Of a DNA stretch of 64,000 bases, positions 28,000-35,519 are shown one piece after another. The translations under genes were made by a program, and so were the position numbers. Source of the stretch: Flavobacterium johnsoniae UW101 (GTDB lineage Bacteria > Bacteroidota > Bacteroidia > Flavobacteriales > Flavobacteriaceae); assembly GCF_000016645.1 (NCBI RefSeq), contig NC_009441.1:3968001-4032000 (forward strand), given 5' to 3'. How positions within the stretch are numbered: the first letter of the stretch is position 1; each line of letters opens with the position of its first letter. The notes below the pieces were generated by a model that ran no database searches, was not told where the DNA came from, and saw nothing but the letters and a program-made list of their open reading frames with translations.

Positions 28000-28650
28000 A
28001 TGAAAATAGATCAGATTCAAATCAAAACAAACGATATACAAAAAACGAAAGCATTTTATCAAAATGTATTAGGTCTTTTTATTCTGGAAGAAGATACAAA
28101 ATGGATTACTTTTCAGGCAGGAAGTTCAATTCTAAAATTTGTCGAAGATCCACAGTTTAATTCCATTTACCATTTTGCTTTTAATATTCCCGAAAATCAG
28201 CTTGAAGAAGCCATTCAGTGGTCTAAAGACAAAGTCGATTTAATTGTTCTGGAAGATAAAAGTGTAGTTACTCATTTTGAAAACTGGAACGCACATTCTC
28301 TTTATTTTTACGACCACAATGGCAATCTGCTGGAATTTATTGCCAGACATGATCTCGAAAATGAACAGTTGGGAGAATTTAAACCGGAATCTATTTTAAG
28401 TATAAGCGAAATAGGAATTGTTACTGAAAATCCTCTGGAACTGGGAAATCAATTAATCGAAGAACATGGATTGCATTTCTTTTCTCAAAATACCAATACT
28501 GAAAAATTCTCAGCCATTGGTGATCACGAAGGTTTATTGATACTTGTGCAGCCTACTAGAAATTGGTATCCAACACAAATTCCTTCAGAAAGTAATCCTA
28601 CGATAATTACGTTAGAGAATAATGAAAATATAATTGAATTAAAATTTTAA
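28000..28650 (+). CDS. VOC (glyoxalase/dioxygenase-fold) protein
   Basis: 216 residues from the ATG at 28000 (MKIDQIQIKTNDIQKTKAFY), chosen because the promoter boxes lie across the longer reading. The first half is a standard vicinal-oxygen-chelate module (FYQNVLGLFILEE, FAFNIPENQLEEAIQWS, HSLYFYDHNGNLLEFIARHD) with the usual metal-ligand Glu in LLEFI. The second half (ISEIGIVTENPLELGNQLIE) is a second, weaker module, so two halves may form one site. Such proteins include glyoxalases, dioxygenases and resistance proteins; the substrate is unknown. Its stop is 12 bp from the convergent outer-membrane gene. Confidence 0.85.
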   Translation: MKIDQIQIKTNDIQKTKAFYQNVLGLFILEEDTKWITFQAGSSILKFVEDPQFNSIYHFAFNIPENQLEEAIQWSKDKVDLIVLEDKSVVTHFENWNAHSLYFYDHNGNLLEFIARHDLENEQLGEFKPESILSISEIGIVTENPLELGNQLIEEHGLHFFSQNTNTEKFSAIGDHEGLLILVQPTRNWYPTQIPSESNPTIITLENNENIIELKF

Positions 28651-28662
28651 TAGCTATTAATC

Positions 28663-29739
28663 TTAAAAAGCTTCACCTATGCGAAAATAAATTCCCCAGT
28701 CTCCTTTTCCAACAGCACCGTCCAGACCTATATTAAATTTTTCATTTTTAAATGCTCTGTAACGATATCCAACTCCGGCTCCAGGGTATAATTTCCAATC
28801 AAAATCTTTATTCTCGGAGCCATAAATAGTAGCTATTCCGGCAAAGCCGACTAATCCCATTCTTTTATTAAAATTATAACGGTATTCACCTTGCAGGTCC
28901 ATAAGTCCGTCTCCTCTATATTTGCCTTCAGAATAGCCTCTAATATCATTACCGCCAATAGTAACCTGCTGTTCGAAAACAATATTTCCTAATCCAAACT
29001 TACCCGAAAAACGAGCTGCCAGAACATCTTTTCCGCTTCGCATAGGAAAATAGGTATTATATTCTGAAAGTATCTTGTTTGCACTGGCAGTATTTCCAAA
29101 CCATTCCGGATAAGTAAGCCAGCGCAGTTTAATTTTATCACCTTTTGTGGGATAATAAACGGCATCTCTTGTATCGTACATCATTATTAACTGCAGACCG
29201 TTTGTATGTGTAACAGAAGACGGTTTGACATTATCTTCATAATTTGTGCTGTAATGTGCGTACGAATAACCAATGCCGGCATAGAAAGACTTTATTATTT
29301 TATGCTGTAAAGTAAAAGCCAGTATTGTTTTTTTTGATCCGTAGTCGTAAAAATCCGGAACATCTATATCATCTACATAAAACTGGGCATTTTGATTACC
29401 TACTGCGAAAAAAACCTGCGCCCGCCAAAGATCTTCTTTAAAATACAGCTTATTAAAGGAGGCTATAAAATAGGATTTATTAGTGGTATAAACAGCAGAC
29501 AAACCAGATAAGGATTTAGGTGAAATTGTATCTGTTTTATCAAACTTGTACATCATCATCGGAATAGCTCCAAACATAAAATCAAGTGTTCTATTGTAAT
29601 TAAGATAAGGCATTACATTAAAATCAATGTTTTTAGTCTTTTCAACAGATGATTTGGTGCTGTCAGTCTGCTTTTCCTGAGTCCATCCCCATGAATACCA
29701 TAAAAAAAGCATTAGTGAAAATAAAAGCATTTTCTTCAT
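28663..29739 (-). CDS. Omp85/BamA-like outer-membrane beta-barrel protein
   Basis: 358 residues with a signal peptide (to about residue 20). There are no POTRA domains. The C-terminal half carries the Omp85 barrel signature IRGYSEGKYRGDGLMDLQGE followed by EYRYNF and the aromatic last residue (FRIGEAF). A YDTRDAVYYPTKGDKIKL segment matches the surface-antigen D15 family. At this size it is a stand-alone barrel resembling the small patatin-linked or BamA-like proteins of Bacteroidota rather than BamA itself. Function is unknown. Confidence 0.8.
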   Translation of the reverse strand: MKKMLLFSLMLFLWYSWGWTQEKQTDSTKSSVEKTKNIDFNVMPYLNYNRTLDFMFGAIPMMMYKFDKTDTISPKSLSGLSAVYTTNKSYFIASFNKLYFKEDLWRAQVFFAVGNQNAQFYVDDIDVPDFYDYGSKKTILAFTLQHKIIKSFYAGIGYSYAHYSTNYEDNVKPSSVTHTNGLQLIMMYDTRDAVYYPTKGDKIKLRWLTYPEWFGNTASANKILSEYNTYFPMRSGKDVLAARFSGKFGLGNIVFEQQVTIGGNDIRGYSEGKYRGDGLMDLQGEYRYNFNKRMGLVGFAGIATIYGSENKDFDWKLYPGAGVGYRYRAFKNEKFNIGLDGAVGKGDWGIYFRIGEAF

Positions 29740-29864
29740 AGTCTTGTTTTTTGAATAACAAAACTACTACTTCACTCAAAAACAACACTTTAATTCATCG
29801 TCTCTCAGGTTGCATATTATAAGATGAAACCATTTTTTAATACTTTACGTAACTCATTTAGAAA

Positions 29865-30581
29865 CTACTTTATTAACGGTAATTGCTCTTTTAAAAGTTC
29901 CCAGCTATCATTTTTTAAATATCGAGGAAGTAACATAACTTCTTGTAATTTTTTTAATCCATATAAAACAGTTAAATCACTACTTTGATCTTCTATTTTG
30001 ACAGCTAATCTTAGGTATTTTAAATTTGTTAATGATTTTAATGGACTAATACTTTTAATACTTTTTCCTGTACCACTCATTTTTCCATGGTCAATTACAA
30101 GTTCTTCTAAACTTATTATAGTTGAAATTGGAGTTAAGTCGTATAGATTATTTATTTCATAAATATAAAGTGTTTTTAGATTCTTCATATTTTTTAAAAA
30201 GTCTATATTTTGGATTTTTTTGATATTGGCAAGTATCAAAACTTCAATTGATTCAAGAGAAGATAAGTCTGGAATTTCATCTTGTTTATTAATACTTATT
30301 TGTAGATATTTTAAATTTGGGAGTGTTGAAAAAACTGAAATGCGTTCTTGATCAAGATAGTCAAGAGTAATAGCTTCTATTTTATCATTTCCAATTAAAG
30401 CAGAAAAGTTTGTGTAGTTAATTTTGAATTTTTTAAGCGGTGTTGACAACCCTAAAACTATTGTATCATTTGGAACTTTTGATAGATCATAAATTCCAAA
30501 AACTGATCCGTCAAGCACACCTAGATGCGCATATTCTCCATAAGGTGCTTTTTCTTCTAATAAATAATTATCCCAATTCAT
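29865..30581 (-). CDS. Cytoplasmic leucine-rich-repeat protein
   Basis: 238 residues without signal peptide. The middle and end consist of short leucine-rich repeats of about 22-24 residues (LPNLKYLQISINKQDEIPDL, LSSLESIEVLILANIKKIQN, MKNLKTLYIYEINNLYDLTP, LTNLKYLRLAVKIEDQ). The AT-rich composition, solitary position and lack of export signal set it apart from neighbouring metal-resistance and membrane genes. LRR proteins of this type are protein-binding; some act as immunity proteins, but no toxin gene is adjacent. No function assigned. Confidence 0.7.
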   Translation of the reverse strand: MNWDNYLLEEKAPYGEYAHLGVLDGSVFGIYDLSKVPNDTIVLGLSTPLKKFKINYTNFSALIGNDKIEAITLDYLDQERISVFSTLPNLKYLQISINKQDEIPDLSSLESIEVLILANIKKIQNIDFLKNMKNLKTLYIYEINNLYDLTPISTIISLEELVIDHGKMSGTGKSIKSISPLKSLTNLKYLRLAVKIEDQSSDLTVLYGLKKLQEVMLLPRYLKNDSWELLKEQLPLIK

Positions 30582-30680
30582 AACTGATTAAAATATGTTA
30601 CTACAAATAACTCTATATTAAACAAGAAGAATGCCCAGTATTAGTTATAATTATATTAAAATAAGACAAAACTCATCAAA

Positions 30681-32672
30681 TTAAAACTTCATTCTTTGAA
30701 TTCTAACCGCATTTAAAATTGCTAACAGCGCCACACCAACATCGGCAAAAACAGCTTCCCACATTGTGGCAAGTCCGCCCGCGCCAAGGATTAAAACAAA
30801 AGCTTTTACAACAAAAGCCAGAGTAATATTCTGCCAGACAATTTTTTTGGTTTGTTTTCCAATGTCTATTGCCATTGCAATTTTACTTGGTTTATCGTCC
30901 TGAATTACAACATCGGCGGTTTCTATGGCAGCGTCGCTTCCTAAACCTCCCATTGCAATTCCTACGGTACTTAAAGCAATTACCGGGGCATCATTAACAC
31001 CATCACCCACAAAAGCTACTGTTTCGTTTTTGGCTTTAATTTCGTTTACTTTATTGACTTTATCTTCTGGAAGTAAATCTCCAAAAGCATTTGAAATTTT
31101 AAGTTTATCGGCTACAAACTGAACCACATTGGTTTTGTCGCCGCTCAGCATCGTAACTTTAACACCTAAAGATTTTAGTTTAGAAACCGTTTCTTGTGCA
31201 TCTGCTTTAATTTCATCGGCAATGGTTAAATAGCCGGCAAACTTTCTGTCGTAAGCTATGGCAATTGTGGTATAAACTACAGAAGACGGATCAACATCAT
31301 ACGAAATATTAAATTTATCAAGAAGTTTGAAGTTTCCAACATGAAGCTCTTTTCCGTTTATTTCAGCTTTTAAACCGTGTCCTGAAATTTCTTCTACATT
31401 ATTCAGTTCAATTGATGAATCAATTATTCCAACATGATTATGAATTGCCGTTGCTACGGGATGCGTGCTTTTTCCTTCTAATGCATTAACAAATTTCAGA
31501 ATTTCCTCTTTATCAAAATCAGGTTTTATAATGACTTCCTGCACTTTAAAAACACCTTCGGTCATTGTTCCGGTTTTGTCCATAACCACATTCTGAATGG
31601 TCGAAATACTGTCCAGAAAATTACTTCCTTTAAATAAAATTCCGTTTTTACTTGCAGCACCTATTCCGCCAAAATACCCCAGCGGAATACTAATAACCAA
31701 AGCACACGGACAAGAAATTACCAAGAAAACCAAAGCTCTGTACAACCAGTTGCTAAAAACATAATTATCAACAAAAAGCATTGGCAGTAAACAAATTCCA
31801 ATAGCAAGATATACTACAATTGGTGTATAGATTTTAGCAAATTTGCGGATAAACAGCTCTGCAGGTGCTTTTTTAGTGGTTGCATTTTGTACCAGCTCCA
31901 AAATTTTAGACAGCTTACTGTCGTTGTAAGCGGTTGTTACTTTTACCTGTGCAATTGTATTTCCGTTTATCATTCCGGCCAGAACCGTATCTCCTTTCTT
32001 TTTGGTATCGGGTTTGCTTTCTCCAGTTAAAGCAGCTGTATTAAACGAAGCGGAATCTGAAAGTAATTCGCCGTCTAAACCTAGTTTTTCTCCTGCTTTA
32101 AGCTGAATAACGGCTCCAATCTGAACGTCTTTTGCCTTAACTTTTGTAACAATATTGTTTTCTACAATATTAACCTCATCCGGACGCTGGTCCAGTAAAC
32201 TTTTAATATTCGATTTTGCTTTGCTAACCGCCATTCCCTGAAAGGTTTCGCCTATAGTATAAAACAGCATAACCGCAACACCTTCGGGATATTCGCCAAT
32301 TGCAAATGCTCCTATTGTGGCAATACACATTAGGAAAAACTCTGAGAAAACATCGCCTTTTACAATGCTTTCGTAAGCTTCTTTCAAAACCGGAAGCCCA
32401 ACCGGAATATACGCAATAGCATACCAGCCGATTCTAACGTATCCCGTAAACCAATCCTGCGGAAAATAATTGTCTAAACCAATTCCGATTAGTAATAAAA
32501 TGAAAGATATAATAGAAGGCAGGAACATTTTAAACAAGCTTCCCTCTGCACCATGTTCATGATCGTGATCATGTCCGTCATTATCTGAATGTACAGGTTC
32601 GTCATGCGAACAGCAGCAGGAAGGTTTGGCTTTTGTTTTTGTATTTTTTATTTCTTTATCTTGATGTATCAT
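30681..32672 (-). CDS. Heavy-metal P1B-type ATPase (Zn/Cd/Co efflux, ZntA/CadA group)
   Basis: 663 residues. The N-terminus lacks an HMA domain and instead has CCCSHDEP and HSDNDGHDHDHEHG, a Cys/His-rich metal-binding tail. Core motifs: TGES actuator loop (LTGESKP), CPC at 321-323 in the metal-binding TM (VISCPCALVISIPLG), phosphorylated Asp365 in DKTGTMTEG, and GDGVNDAPVIALSTVGIAMG. The IPLGYFGG continuation and C-terminal transmembrane pair fit the Zn2+/Cd2+/Pb2+ exporters more than Cu+ ATPases. It lies downstream of the RND efflux operon in the same direction, beyond a palindromic repeat, so metal resistance is clustered here. Confidence 0.9.
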   Translation of the reverse strand: MIHQDKEIKNTKTKAKPSCCCSHDEPVHSDNDGHDHDHEHGAEGSLFKMFLPSIISFILLLIGIGLDNYFPQDWFTGYVRIGWYAIAYIPVGLPVLKEAYESIVKGDVFSEFFLMCIATIGAFAIGEYPEGVAVMLFYTIGETFQGMAVSKAKSNIKSLLDQRPDEVNIVENNIVTKVKAKDVQIGAVIQLKAGEKLGLDGELLSDSASFNTAALTGESKPDTKKKGDTVLAGMINGNTIAQVKVTTAYNDSKLSKILELVQNATTKKAPAELFIRKFAKIYTPIVVYLAIGICLLPMLFVDNYVFSNWLYRALVFLVISCPCALVISIPLGYFGGIGAASKNGILFKGSNFLDSISTIQNVVMDKTGTMTEGVFKVQEVIIKPDFDKEEILKFVNALEGKSTHPVATAIHNHVGIIDSSIELNNVEEISGHGLKAEINGKELHVGNFKLLDKFNISYDVDPSSVVYTTIAIAYDRKFAGYLTIADEIKADAQETVSKLKSLGVKVTMLSGDKTNVVQFVADKLKISNAFGDLLPEDKVNKVNEIKAKNETVAFVGDGVNDAPVIALSTVGIAMGGLGSDAAIETADVVIQDDKPSKIAMAIDIGKQTKKIVWQNITLAFVVKAFVLILGAGGLATMWEAVFADVGVALLAILNAVRIQRMKF

Positions 32673-32803
32673 GAGAAAGTTTCATCTTTAAAGTTTAAAG
32701 TTTCAGATTCTGAAAACTTATTTTAATAATGCTCTAAATTTAATCAATTTACAGCAAATGTTATAAGCAAAGTTTGTTTTTAATCTCGCTTATTTTACCG
32801 CGA

Positions 32804-32907
32804 AGGCACTAAGCTGCTAAGTTTTTTTGAGAATGAAAATTAAATATTCTATTTGTCATTTCTAAAAAAACTCAGCACCTCAGCATCTTAAAATCTCAGC
32901 ACCTTAA
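32804..32907. repeat. CTTAG/CTCAG-type palindromic repeat
   Basis: GGCACTAAGCTGCTAAGTTTTTTT on the left is complementary, with mismatches, to AAAAAAACTCAGCACCTCAGC on the right, followed by further CTCAGCACCTTA units. It lies between the adaptor gene and the P-type ATPase. Relatives are at 49531-49762 and, as half copies, near 49196, 50838 and 63001. Confidence 0.65.
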
Positions 32908-32912
32908 AAAAA

Positions 32913-34178
32913 TCAATGTTCGTGCTCTCCTCCGCCTTTCATTGCCGAAAGCAGGTAAAAAGCACCTTTTGTAACAATTTTTGCCTGAGAGTCAATCTTA
33001 TCAACGAACTTAACTTCTGTAAAACCTAAATCTGTAGTTCCAGGAACGACTTCAATGGCTTTAAAATGAATTTCTTTTTCGTGAGCTTCTTCTTTTTCTC
33101 CTTCTTTATGCTCGTGCTTTTCTTCTGTATGGCTTTCTTCTTGTACAAAAACAAAATATTTATCAGCGTTTCGAACAACGGCGTCTTTTGGCAATGCCGG
33201 GACTGTTGCGTTTGTAATATTAATATTTGCCGAAACATACATTCCAGGAATCAGGCCTTTGGCATCGGCAGGATCGATTTTCGCATGAACAGCAACGGTT
33301 TTACTTTCGTTAGAAAATGATTTATTGATTCCGAAAATCTTTCCTTTAATCGATTTGTTCGACTGATTCGTTAATACAAAATCGATCACCTGACCAATAG
33401 AAATCGAACCTAAATCTTTCTCGTACACATTTAAATCTAAATGCATCTGGCTGTTATCTGTTACTTCAAAAAGCGAAACTCCTGTGTTTGCAAAAGCACC
33501 TTTGGCAATATTGATTTTCCCGACAAAACCACTAATAGGCGAAACAATAGGCACAACCGATGTTGTTCCTTTTGTGTTGACGTGCAAAGCATCTAATTTG
33601 TTTTTTGCTGCCTGCGCACGGGCTCTTTCTGCTGCTAATTTGGCTTTTACTTCCTGAAAAGTCTTTCTTGGATTTACATTTTCATCGCTCAGCGTTTTCT
33701 GGCGGTTGTATTCTAATTGCAGATATTCTACATTGGCAGCCGCCGACTGGTAATCTTCCTGCATGCCAATAACTTCAAGATTTTGAATCGTTGCCAAAAC
33801 TTTCCCTTTGTTAACGAATGTTCCTTCCAATACATAAATGTCTTTCACTGTTCCGCCAATTAGAGTCGAAACCTCAGCTGAATTTTGCGGAGGAACTGTC
33901 GTGTAACCATTTGCTTTGATCACTTTATTAAGATTGCGGTCTTCTACAATGCCCGTTTCAATTCCTACAGTTTTGTATTGAGATTCGCTTAAAGCCACTT
34001 CTGTAGTTTCTTTTTCTTCTTTCTGGGGTTCTTCTGCTTTCTTTTGGTTACAGCTTATTAAGTTAACCGCAAAGATCGCAATCCCGATAGCCATCGGGAG
34101 CAAGGCACGCAGAGAAAATAAGCTTTGCGATAAAATCTTTACGCTCTTTGCGGTTAAATAACTAGATATATTTTTCAT
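32913..34178 (-). CDS. RND efflux periplasmic adaptor (CusB/CzcB type), lipoprotein
   Basis: A 421-residue membrane-fusion protein linking the RND pump to the TolC channel. The lipobox LISC (Cys at about 43) ends an unusual signal peptide: residues 8-39, including the hydrophobic core LLPMAIGIAIFAV, are encoded by a palindromic repeat (34063-34157). After it come a beta-barrel/lipoyl half (GGTVKDIYVLEGTFVNKGKV), a long coiled coil (EDYQSAAANVEYLQLEYNRQ) and the second lipoyl half (VSPISGFVGKINIAKGAF). A His/Glu-rich loop (HTEEKHEHKEGEKEEAHEKE, near 350-372) and the terminal GGGEHEH suggest metal binding. The operon reads pump, TolC, adaptor. Confidence 0.92.
   Translation of the reverse strand: MKNISSYLTAKSVKILSQSLFSLRALLPMAIGIAIFAVNLISCNQKKAEEPQKEEKETTEVALSESQYKTVGIETGIVEDRNLNKVIKANGYTTVPPQNSAEVSTLIGGTVKDIYVLEGTFVNKGKVLATIQNLEVIGMQEDYQSAAANVEYLQLEYNRQKTLSDENVNPRKTFQEVKAKLAAERARAQAAKNKLDALHVNTKGTTSVVPIVSPISGFVGKINIAKGAFANTGVSLFEVTDNSQMHLDLNVYEKDLGSISIGQVIDFVLTNQSNKSIKGKIFGINKSFSNESKTVAVHAKIDPADAKGLIPGMYVSANINITNATVPALPKDAVVRNADKYFVFVQEESHTEEKHEHKEGEKEEAHEKEIHFKAIEVVPGTTDLGFTEVKFVDKIDSQAKIVTKGAFYLLSAMKGGGEHEH
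34063..34157. repeat. 95-bp palindromic repeat inside the adaptor's signal-peptide codons
   Basis: Ends TTAACCGCAAAG (34063-34074) and CTTTGCGGTTAA (34146-34157) are exact complements. Inside is the 16-bp palindrome CCCGATAGCCATCGGG shared with the copy at 17671-17686. The whole element is translated in frame on the minus strand as residues 8-39 of the adaptor. Confidence 0.88.
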
Positions 34179-34180
34179 GA

Positions 34181-35461
34181 TTAATTATTTTTGATAGTTG
34201 GAAATTGAAGTTCAACAGCACTTTGATTATAACTGTGTGTTGCTTCTGCAAATTGTTTTTTTATATCAATGGCCTGATTTAAAAAGCTTATGTACGACCA
34301 ATAACTCATATCGCCGTTGGCATAACTCTTTTGAGCCGTTTCGATAATCTGATTGGCATATTGTAAACCTTCATTTTTATAATAATTTAGGTTTTTCTGC
34401 TGTTTTTGAAAGTTGTTTAGCAATTCCTCTTTTTGCAGATTCAGAATAATTTTATTTTTATCTAATGCGAGTTGTGACTGCGAAATGCTGATTTCCGCCG
34501 CTTTCGCCTTTGCTGTATTTACGCCTCCAAATAATGGAATCTGTAATCCTGCTGTAAATCCCTGAAACAGCGATTCGGTATTAATAGTTTGTGCAAAATA
34601 ACCTAAACCTAATTTTGGTGTACGATTCGCTTTAAATGTTCCGGCTTCTTTTTGGTAAACCGAAATTTGCTGCTGATAAAAATCGGTCATTAAGCTTTCT
34701 GCTTTCGAATCCTTATTTTCTATAAAAGGATATTGCAGTGAAGTCGTTTCATCTGGAACGATGTTTTCATCGGTCTGAATAAAAAACTGAAGCTGTTTTT
34801 GGTAAATCGCCAAATCGTAATTTAGTTGTTCTTTCTGCGTTTCAATTTCCTTTACTTTAGCTTTTGCACTTATCACTTCAATATTTCCGCTTTCACCGGT
34901 TTTAAATCGAAGTTCGGCGTTCTTTAGAAATTTGGTATAAATCTCATTTAGTTCTGAGTTTAATTTTTGAATTGAAACTCCATACAAATATTGATAATAA
35001 GCCAAAGTCACGGCTTTTTCCAATTCATAAGACGATAATGCTTTTCGTTTTTCGGCGAGTTTAGCGAGTTCTTCCTGTAATTGCCTATTGGCTTTTGTGA
35101 CATTTCCCAGTGGAAAAAACTGCTGTACCGAAACATTATGATCAAAATCAACGCTGTTAAACTGTCCGCCCTGATACTGCACCTGCAATGGATCCGGCTG
35201 AAAAGCAGTTTTCTTTAAAATGTTTTGTCGTTCGATTTCTTTATCAGCAATTTTTAAATCGATGTTGTTTGATTTGGCTAGCTCTATTGCTTTTTCTAGA
35301 CTTATGGATTGCTGTGCAAATGTTGCTGTACTTGCTAATAGAAATGCACTTAACCACAAAACCTTATTTGCCAATAGCAACTCATTTAACCGCAAAGTTC
35401 GCAAAGGATGCGCAGAGTTCGCAAAGGTTATCTTTCTTAAACTGTATAATAAATTTTTCAT
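34181..35461 (-). CDS. TolC-family outer-membrane channel of the metal RND system
   Basis: A 426-residue outer-membrane efflux protein (CusC/CzcC-like). Paired helical repeats are seen in ISLEKAIELAKSNNIDLKIA, NAELRFKTGESGNIEVISAK and FLNQAIDIKKQFAEATHSYN, with GGVNTAKAKAAEISISQSQL between. The start at 35461 (MKNLLYSLRKITF) lies 16 bases after the pump gene's stop and is preferred. A longer frame from 35524 overlaps the pump gene and encodes only Lys/Ala-rich repeat-derived sequence. The first 25 residues come from a palindromic repeat, giving a signal peptide with a very long N-region before the core VLWLSAFLLASTATFAQ. Confidence 0.88.
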   Translation of the reverse strand: MKNLLYSLRKITFANSAHPLRTLRLNELLLANKVLWLSAFLLASTATFAQQSISLEKAIELAKSNNIDLKIADKEIERQNILKKTAFQPDPLQVQYQGGQFNSVDFDHNVSVQQFFPLGNVTKANRQLQEELAKLAEKRKALSSYELEKAVTLAYYQYLYGVSIQKLNSELNEIYTKFLKNAELRFKTGESGNIEVISAKAKVKEIETQKEQLNYDLAIYQKQLQFFIQTDENIVPDETTSLQYPFIENKDSKAESLMTDFYQQQISVYQKEAGTFKANRTPKLGLGYFAQTINTESLFQGFTAGLQIPLFGGVNTAKAKAAEISISQSQLALDKNKIILNLQKEELLNNFQKQQKNLNYYKNEGLQYANQIIETAQKSYANGDMSYWSYISFLNQAIDIKKQFAEATHSYNQSAVELQFPTIKNN

Positions 35462-35519
35462 TTTCTTTAAATTTTTCTTAGCGTTCTTCGCGTAAATCTT
35501 TGCGTTCTTTGCGGTTAAA
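35385..35519. repeat. 135-bp palindromic repeat spanning the pump/TolC junction
   Basis: Exact terminal repeats TTTAACCGCAAAG (35385-35397) and CTTTGCGGTTAAA (35507-35519), with internal GTTCGCAAAGG / CGTAAATCTTTGCG copies. On the minus strand it encodes the last 13 residues and stop of the pump, the short spacer, and the start codon plus first 25 residues of the TolC homologue. Confidence 0.88.

Noticed and set aside
29865-30581. Toxin-immunity pair around the LRR gene
   Set aside because: No adjacent toxin, secretion-tagged polymorphic protein or duplicated immunity gene is present.
33026-33320. Overlapping frames within the adaptor gene
   Set aside because: They run through the His/Glu-rich codons of the adaptor in other frames and have biased, low-complexity composition.
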